A stretch of 64,000 nucleotides of DNA from contig JAJLPB010000003.1 of the NCBI GenBank assembly GCA_025548565.1, forward strand, positions 62,001-126,000, read 5' to 3'. The position numbers and the translations under genes are program-made. Source of the stretch: Rugamonas sp. A1-17. Lineage in GTDB: Bacteria; Pseudomonadota; Gammaproteobacteria; Burkholderiales; Burkholderiaceae_D. The first letter of the stretch is position 1. Every line of letters starts with the position of its first letter. The notes under the pieces were generated by a model that did not search any database, was not told the origin of the DNA, and saw only the letters and a program-made list of their open reading frames with translations. Positions 59,076 to 64,000 of this stretch are shown here, one piece after another.

Positions 59076-61466
59076 TCAGTCGCGCAATGCCAGCGCGGGG
59101 GACATGCGCAGGGCGGCCGCCGTATGGCGTGTAGTGGCCAGCAGCGCCACCAGCAGCGCCATCGCCAGCGCGGCGGCCAGCGTCCAGGCGCCGATGGGCG
59201 CGTGCTCCGTGTACTCGGCCAGGTAGCGCTGGATCGCCACCGCCGCCAGCGGCAGGCCGATCACCGCGCCGGCGCCTACCAGCACCGAGAACTCGCGGCC
59301 CATCATCAGCGCGATGTCGACGCGGCCGGCACCGTGCAGCTTGCGCATCACGATCTCGCGCCGGCTGCGCTGCACGCTGTAGGCGGACAGCACGTAGATG
59401 CCGGACGCCGCCAGCGCGATCGCTATCAGGCTAGTGAGGGCCAGTATCCGTATCAGGCGCTTTTCAGTGCCGTAGCGTTCCTCAATCACCGCCTGCTGCG
59501 TTTTCATTTCCATGATGGCGTTGGGGAAGTGGCGGCGCCATACCGGTTCGATCGCGCCGTACGCGGTCTCCAGGCTGTCGCTGGTGCGTACCATCACCAC
59601 GCCGCCGGGACGGATGAAATACACGACCGCCTTCGACGGCTGGTGCAGTCCTTGGAAGCGCACGTCAGGCGCCACGCCGACGATCTCCATCCCACCCGGC
59701 ACCACCTGGCCGACCGCCTCCTGCGGCGACGCATAGCCCAGCGCCAGCGCGGCGGCGGTGTTGACCACCACGCGCGGGACCTTGCTGTACTCGACATCCC
59801 GCGCCGCGTTGTACACGCGTCCTTGCAAGGCCTTCAGGCGGACCAGCTCAAACCAGTTGGCGCTGACGTTTTTGCCCTCCAGCGGTATCTCGCGGCCGTC
59901 GCGCGTCGTCACCGTGTTGGTCAGCTTCATGCCGTCACGGCCCACCGCTTCCGAAATGGAGGCCACGCCTTCAACGCGCGGCAGCCGGGCCACTTGCTCC
60001 ATGAAGGCGACGGCGCCTTGCTTGCCCTCGGCGTCGGACGGCAGGTTCAGCACCAGCAGGTGGGCCGGATCGAAACCGGGTGTGGCGTGGCTGGCAAAAT
60101 ACGTCTGCCAGCCGACCGCCAGCGCTGTCGCGGAAAGCGCCATCGCACTGGAAAACTGCAGCACCGTCAGCACGCGCCGCACCCACAAGCCGGCGGAGGT
60201 TTCGCTGTTACCGCGTCCCGCGAGAGCTGGTCCCGGCAGTGCATGCTGCGCCAGCCAGGCGGGATAAGCGCCGGCGCACATGCCGATGAACAGCCCGAAC
60301 GCCAACGCGACCAGGCAGCGCAAGGGCGTGAACATGCCGGCCAGTGGACGGTTCATCAGATCGGAGAACGTTGGCAGCAGCAGCCACGCCAGCACCAGGC
60401 CGGCGGCGGCGGCCAGCACGGAAGTGAGCGCCGCCTCGCTGAGGAACTGGCGCACCAGCCGTGCCGCGCTGGCGCCCAGCAGTTTGCGGATGCCGATCTC
60501 GCGCTGGCGCCGCAAGGTACGCACGGTCGCCAGGTTGACGTAGTTGATCGCCGCCAGTAGCAGGATCAGGAAGCCCCCGGCCGCCATGCCGAATACGCTG
60601 CCGCGCCGGCCATACTGCTCGCCCGCGCGGCTGTTGGCCAGGCCCTCGTCGAAGTAGGCGTCGCGCAGCGGCAGCAGGCTGATATCGGCCACATTGCGGC
60701 CGTTCAGGCCTTTGCCCAACGGGCCGCTTTTTACCCGCTGGTTGATCGGCGACTTTTCGCTGGCTTCCTGCAGCAGCGCCGTCAACGCCTGCATCGACGC
60801 CCCGGGCTTGAGCTTCATGTAGACCGTGCCGCGACCCCATTTGCTGATCGCGGTCTCGCGCTCCGGCCATGCGCTGCTGGCGGTGCCGACCAACGCCTCG
60901 TACTGCTGGCTGCTGTTGGCCGGGGGATCGGGCATCAGCGCCCGCACCTGTAGTACCGTGCCGTCGATCATGACGGTCTGCCCGAGCGCCGGGTTGGCGC
61001 CGAACAGCTTTTGCGCGCCGGTCCGTGTCAACGCCAAGCCGTCCGGTTGCGTCAGCGCCGCGTTCAAGTCGCCCTGCAAGGCGGCGATGCCGAACATGGT
61101 GCGAAAAGCGGGATCGACTACTTGCAGGTCCAGCGCATGGAGCTCGTTGCCGGCGCGTAGTGGCGACTCCAAAGGCTTGGCGACACTGGCCTGCGACACC
61201 ATGCCGCTGGCAATGGCGATATCGCGCAAGGGCAGGAAGGCCCAGGCCTGCCATTCTGGACGTGGGAATACATTGATGCGCTGCTTGACCACGACCAAGC
61301 GGTCATTGTCGGGTATCGCGCCGTTGAAGTTGAGGCAGAATTCGACAAAGCCGAACAGCAGGAAGCAGGCGGCAAAGCCGATGGCGAGGCCGCCAATCAC
61401 CACGGCGGAGTAGGCCGGCTGCTGCAACAGCAGCCGCCAGCCTATGTGAAAATCGCGCAGGTTCAT
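59076..61466 (-). CDS. ABC transporter permease, FtsX/MacB-like (copy 2)
   Basis: This 796-residue permease has the same architecture as the adjacent copy, with the matching segments NLATVRTLRRQREIGIRKLLGA and SRREIVMRKLHGAGRVDIAL. The two proteins clearly arose by duplication but have diverged strongly in the periplasmic domains. They probably act as a heterodimer with the ATPase encoded upstream (17 bp). Neither carries a fused ATPase as MacB does. Confidence 0.9.
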   Translation of the reverse strand: MNLRDFHIGWRLLLQQPAYSAVVIGGLAIGFAACFLLFGFVEFCLNFNGAIPDNDRLVVVKQRINVFPRPEWQAWAFLPLRDIAIASGMVSQASVAKPLESPLRAGNELHALDLQVVDPAFRTMFGIAALQGDLNAALTQPDGLALTRTGAQKLFGANPALGQTVMIDGTVLQVRALMPDPPANSSQQYEALVGTASSAWPERETAISKWGRGTVYMKLKPGASMQALTALLQEASEKSPINQRVKSGPLGKGLNGRNVADISLLPLRDAYFDEGLANSRAGEQYGRRGSVFGMAAGGFLILLLAAINYVNLATVRTLRRQREIGIRKLLGASAARLVRQFLSEAALTSVLAAAAGLVLAWLLLPTFSDLMNRPLAGMFTPLRCLVALAFGLFIGMCAGAYPAWLAQHALPGPALAGRGNSETSAGLWVRRVLTVLQFSSAMALSATALAVGWQTYFASHATPGFDPAHLLVLNLPSDAEGKQGAVAFMEQVARLPRVEGVASISEAVGRDGMKLTNTVTTRDGREIPLEGKNVSANWFELVRLKALQGRVYNAARDVEYSKVPRVVVNTAAALALGYASPQEAVGQVVPGGMEIVGVAPDVRFQGLHQPSKAVVYFIRPGGVVMVRTSDSLETAYGAIEPVWRRHFPNAIMEMKTQQAVIEERYGTEKRLIRILALTSLIAIALAASGIYVLSAYSVQRSRREIVMRKLHGAGRVDIALMMGREFSVLVGAGAVIGLPLAAVAIQRYLAEYTEHAPIGAWTLAAALAMALLVALLATTRHTAAALRMSPALALRD

Positions 61467-61483
61467 TAATGTGATCCTGACGC

Positions 61484-62164
61484 TTATGCGGCTTGCAGTA
61501 CGTCGACCATGATGCGGCCGTCCAGCAGGTTCAATGTGCGCGAAGCCTGCGCGGCATGGTCCGGCGAGTGCGTGACCATGACCACCGTCGTGCCTTCGGC
61601 GTTAATCTCGCGCAGCAGGCGCATGACTTCATCGCCGTGCGCCGTGTCCAGGTTACCGGTCGGTTCATCGGCCAGCAGGACAGCGGGGCCGGCCACCAGC
61701 GCGCGCGCGATCGCCACTCGCTGCTGCTGGCCGCCCGACAGCTGCGACGGACGGTGCGAGGCGCGATGGCCGACACCCAGCTTGGCTAGCATCGCCGTCA
61801 CGCGCTCGCGCCGTTCGCGCGCCGGTGTGCCGTTGTACTCCAGCGCCAGTTCGACGTTCTCGAACACCGTCAACTCCTCGATCAGGTTGAAGCTCTGGAA
61901 GATGAAGCCGATGCGGCCGCGCCGCAGCTGGTTCAGTTTCGATTCGCTCCAGCCGGCCACGTTCCGGCCTTCGAACCAGTATTCGCCGTGCGTCGGCACA
62001 TCCAGCAGGCCCAATATGCCCAGCATGGTCGACTTGCCGCAGCCGGATGGCCCGGTGATGGCGACGTATTCGCCCGCTTCGATTTCCAGGTCGATGCGGT
62101 CCAGCGCTGTGGTCTGGATTTCTCCCGCCTGATGGATTTTGCTGACGCCGACAAGTTTGATCAT
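61484..62164 (-). CDS. ABC transporter ATPase, LolD/MacB-like
   Basis: This 226-residue ATPase has Walker A ITGPSGCGKSTMLG, Q-loop FQSFNLIEELTV, signature LSGGQQQRVAIARAL, Walker B AVLLADEPTGNLD and switch VMVTHSPDHA. The LADEPTGNLD variant is characteristic of the MacB/LolD/FtsE group. It lies between the adaptor gene (31 bp) and the two permeases, giving an adaptor-ATPase-permease-permease operon. Confidence 0.95.
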   Translation of the reverse strand: MIKLVGVSKIHQAGEIQTTALDRIDLEIEAGEYVAITGPSGCGKSTMLGILGLLDVPTHGEYWFEGRNVAGWSESKLNQLRRGRIGFIFQSFNLIEELTVFENVELALEYNGTPARERRERVTAMLAKLGVGHRASHRPSQLSGGQQQRVAIARALVAGPAVLLADEPTGNLDTAHGDEVMRLLREINAEGTTVVMVTHSPDHAAQASRTLNLLDGRIMVDVLQAA

Positions 62165-62195
62165 GGGGTTTGCCTCTGTTGGTAGTTATGGGAAT

Positions 62196-63440
62196 TTACT
62201 GCGTTATTTGAAGCCGTGGTGAATTTCCGTAGGCCGCGTAGCTGGACAGGATCACCTTGTCGCCGGCGGCCAGGCCTTCGAGCACTTCCAGCTGGCTGTT
62301 GTTGCGGCGGCCGACCCGCACCGCGCGGCGCTGCGCCGTGCGTCCCCCCGCGTCCAGCACATAGACCCACGCGCCGCCGCTGTCGTTGATGAAGGCGCCG
62401 TTCGGCAGCAGCAGCGCCTTGGCCGGCTCGCCCAGCGTAATGCGCGCGTCCAGGCTCTGGCCGGGATTGAGCACCGGCGGCTGGCCGCCGGTGAACACCA
62501 GTTCCACCATGAAGCGGCCCTCCTTGATCTGCGGGTAGATGGTGCGGATGTCGACCGCGAAGCTGCGCTCATCCTGCTTGACGCTGCCGTGCCGGCCCAC
62601 CGCCATGCGGTTCAGGTAGTACTCGTCCACGCTGGCGGAGAGCTTGAAGCGCGTCGGATCGTCGATGCGGCCGATGTTCTTGCCGGTGCTGATCGATTCG
62701 CCCACTTGCAGGTGGAAGTTGGTCAGCCGGCCTTCGACCGGCGCCCGCACGGCCAGCGCGTCGACCGTGGCGGCGACCAGCTTCAGGCCGGAGTTCAGCC
62801 CTTCGATGGCCGTTTCCAGCTGCGTTGCGGCGCTGCGGCGCACGTTTTCCTCGGTGCCGGAGGCGCGTTCTTCCTGCGCCAGCAGGCGGCGTTGCTGCTG
62901 CAGCTTGTCCGCCGATTCCTCCAGCGCGACGGCGGAGATGTAGCCCTGCGCCGCCAGCCGCACATTGCGCTCGTGCTGCTTGCGGACCTGCTCCAGCGCG
63001 AACTGGAGATCCTCGCGCCGGCGTTGATGGTCGCTGGCGCTGGCCTCCTGCGCCACGCGCAGGTTGGACAGGTTGAATATGCTGACCGCGTGTTCCGACT
63101 GGCGCGCCAGCAGCTCCAGGTTGCGTTGAGGGTTGGAGATGCGGAACAGCAGCTGGCCCTTTTTCACCAGCGTGCCGTCGATGGCGAAGACTTCTTCGAC
63201 GCGGCCCGATTCGACCGAGTCGAGTATCACGGAATTGAGCGGCTCCGCATTGGCGCGCACCACGATTTCGTCGACGAAGACGCCGCGTTCCGCCTGGCCG
63301 ATGCGCAGGTCGGCGCCGTCCACCTGCAGGCCGCGCGGCATCCAGGACCACAGGCCGTAGCCGGCCGCCGCGACGGCCAGCGTGGCCGCGAGGCCGATGG
63401 CGATAGCCTTGCCGCGTTTGCGCGGCACAACGACATCCAT
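62196..63440 (-). CDS. Periplasmic adaptor (HlyD/MacA-like) of ABC exporter
   Basis: The ATG at 63440 gives 414 residues. An in-frame ATG at 63500 would be almost leaderless given the sigma-54 promoter at 63513-63527, so the downstream start is preferred; both remain possible. One membrane helix near the start (AIAIGLAATLAVAAAGYGLW) is followed by barrel-sandwich strands (VVRANAEPLNSVILDSVESG). A long coiled coil (about residues 95-215, rich in Q/E/R heptads) and beta-barrel segments (FHLQVGESISTGKNIGRI) come next. It should connect the ABC permeases to the cell exterior or an outer-membrane channel; no TolC-like gene is present in the window. Confidence 0.88.
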   Translation of the reverse strand: MDVVVPRKRGKAIAIGLAATLAVAAAGYGLWSWMPRGLQVDGADLRIGQAERGVFVDEIVVRANAEPLNSVILDSVESGRVEEVFAIDGTLVKKGQLLFRISNPQRNLELLARQSEHAVSIFNLSNLRVAQEASASDHQRRREDLQFALEQVRKQHERNVRLAAQGYISAVALEESADKLQQQRRLLAQEERASGTEENVRRSAATQLETAIEGLNSGLKLVAATVDALAVRAPVEGRLTNFHLQVGESISTGKNIGRIDDPTRFKLSASVDEYYLNRMAVGRHGSVKQDERSFAVDIRTIYPQIKEGRFMVELVFTGGQPPVLNPGQSLDARITLGEPAKALLLPNGAFINDSGGAWVYVLDAGGRTAQRRAVRVGRRNNSQLEVLEGLAAGDKVILSSYAAYGNSPRLQITQ

Positions 63441-63512
63441 CGCCGCGCCGCTGGATGGCAGCTGAGTTGGAGTGGGACCGATATTTTTTTTGATGTGCAT
63501 ACCGGTCATACA

Positions 63513-63527
63513 GCAAGCGCTGTGCCA
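63513..63527 (-). promoter_or_regulatory. Sigma-54 (-24/-12) promoter of ABC export operon
   Basis: On the minus strand TGGCACAGCGCTTGCTG matches the TGGCAC-N5-TTGCW consensus, with GG at -24 and GC at -12. It faces the adaptor gene. Transcription would start close to 63501. Two similar upstream sites and a divergent response-regulator gene support activator-dependent control. Confidence 0.88.
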
Positions 63528-63577
63528 AGCCGGAAAACCCTGTATTGACGGCCTGTCCGGCCGGTGCCGGGCGTTCG

Positions 63578-63595
63578 GTGTCCGCTTATGAACAG
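63578..63595. promoter_or_regulatory. Candidate upstream activator site 1
   Basis: GTGTCCGCTTATGAACAG follows the pattern GTGTYC-N6-GAACAS seen again 24 bp away. It lies about 75-95 bp upstream of the expected start, the usual distance for activators of sigma-54 promoters. Confidence 0.55.
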
Positions 63596-63601
63596 CGGCC
63601 G

Positions 63602-63619
63602 GTGTTCGGAACTGAACAC
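63602..63619. promoter_or_regulatory. Candidate upstream activator site 2
   Basis: GTGTTCGGAACTGAACAC is an inverted repeat with perfect 6-bp arms and a 6-bp centre. It is the better of the two copies. It lies about 100-120 bp upstream of the sigma-54 start. Confidence 0.65.
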
Positions 63620-63691
63620 TTGCCGCGTGTGTGCGCGGCGCGCGGCCGCAAGCCATGTCCGCAGCCCGTTGGCGGCTGCTAGAATGCCTGC

Positions 63692-64000
63692 ATGTCCGCC
63701 TATGTATTGATACTCGATGATGACGCCGATGTCGCCACTGCCGCGCAGTTGCTGCTGCGGCGGCGCTATGGCAAGGTCGCCACGCTGTGCGATCCGGCGG
63801 GCCTGCCCGTCTTGCTGGCGCAGGGCGTGCCGGACGTGGTGCTGCTGGACCTGAACTTCACACCCGGCTCCATCGACGGTGCGGAAGGGCTTGCGGTGCT
63901 GGACCTGTTGCGCTCCCAGGCGCAGCCGCCGGCGGTGATCGCGATGACCGCCTACGCCGACGTGCCGCTGGCGGTGGAAGCATTGAAGCGCGGCGCCGGC
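63692..64000 (+). CDS. Response regulator (probable sigma-54-dependent activator), 5' part only
   Basis: The 103 visible codons encode a REC domain: YVLILDDDADVATAAQ (acidic pocket), the phosphoacceptor Asp53 in VVLLDLNFTPGS and AMTAYADVPLAVEALKRGA (conserved Thr). The output domain is outside the window. Because the divergent operon has a sigma-54 promoter with upstream sites, this is likely an NtrC-type activator with an AAA+ domain; this is inferred. The intergenic region is 251 bp from the chosen adaptor start. Confidence 0.85.
   Translation, partial: MSAYVLILDDDADVATAAQLLLRRRYGKVATLCDPAGLPVLLAQGVPDVVLLDLNFTPGSIDGAEGLAVLDLLRSQAQPPAVIAMTAYADVPLAVEALKRGAG

Noticed and set aside
56682..60560. 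Two very long plus-strand frames antisense to the ABC permeases
   Set aside because: The minus strand encodes two complete FtsX-like permeases; the plus-strand products are low-complexity shadows.

Overview
The window is a stretch of chromosome from a high-GC betaproteobacterium. The gene content (fused PabB-PabC beside slmA and argB, a livFGHM operon flanked by CoA ligases, two PHB-depolymerase-type esterases, hybrid kinases) points to Burkholderiales, most likely Oxalobacteraceae of the Duganella/Massilia/Janthinobacterium type. This is inferred from protein character and codon use, not from a database search. Coding density is high and no gene-free stretch exceeds about 240 bp.

Layout. 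1-4422: a divergent cluster of an SPFH protein and a DUF350 membrane protein (minus) against a membrane-anchored aminopropyltransferase-like protein and a Tat-exported FAD oxidoreductase (plus). 4435-6744: PPK2 polyphosphate kinase and GabD. 6741-12140: PHB-depolymerase-like esterase, exported glutathione peroxidase, periplasmic binding protein, rhodanese with divergent FtrA, DUF1428 and GNAT genes. 12137-17371: pabBC, slmA, a HAD nucleotidase, a TraB/GumN protein, tRNA-Thr(GGT) and argB. 17487-22772: a signalling block of ECF sigma factor, zinc-finger anti-sigma, CWC protein, a large hybrid histidine kinase and an HD-GYP response regulator. 22776-30948: YciI with TetR, a CopG-type regulator with an intracellular-type PHB esterase, DUF1289 with an MBL hydrolase, nitronate monooxygenase, amidohydrolase, a membrane AraC regulator and hpt. 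31043-40451: an eight-gene operon for a branched-chain-amino-acid-type ABC importer with acyl-CoA and aryl-CoA ligases, faced by a Crp/Fnr regulator. 40672-45645: higBA, aminopeptidase P, MgtC, DUF924 and DUF2520 genes.

45881-48519 is the most rearranged part. It holds a 105-bp element bounded by 17-bp perfect inverted repeats that supply the stop codons of two convergent genes. It also holds an IS200/IS605-type element whose tnpB carries an in-frame internal deletion, and whose right end lies a few bases upstream of an alkB-like gene. 48700-55048 returns to core genes (outer-membrane barrel, ettA, rarD, kup, a tandem-FKBP lipoprotein). 55080-56630 is a low-GC island with a secreted bulb-lectin protein and an unknown membrane-anchored protein. 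56634-64000 is an adaptor/ATPase/two-permease ABC export system preceded by a near-consensus sigma-54 promoter and two similar upstream sites, facing a response regulator that runs off the window.

Clear regulatory sites: a sigma-70 promoter with an overlapping operator for the copG-esterase operon, a palindromic operator inside the tetR promoter region, and the sigma-54 promoter with tandem upstream sites. No CRISPR array, rRNA or prophage was seen.
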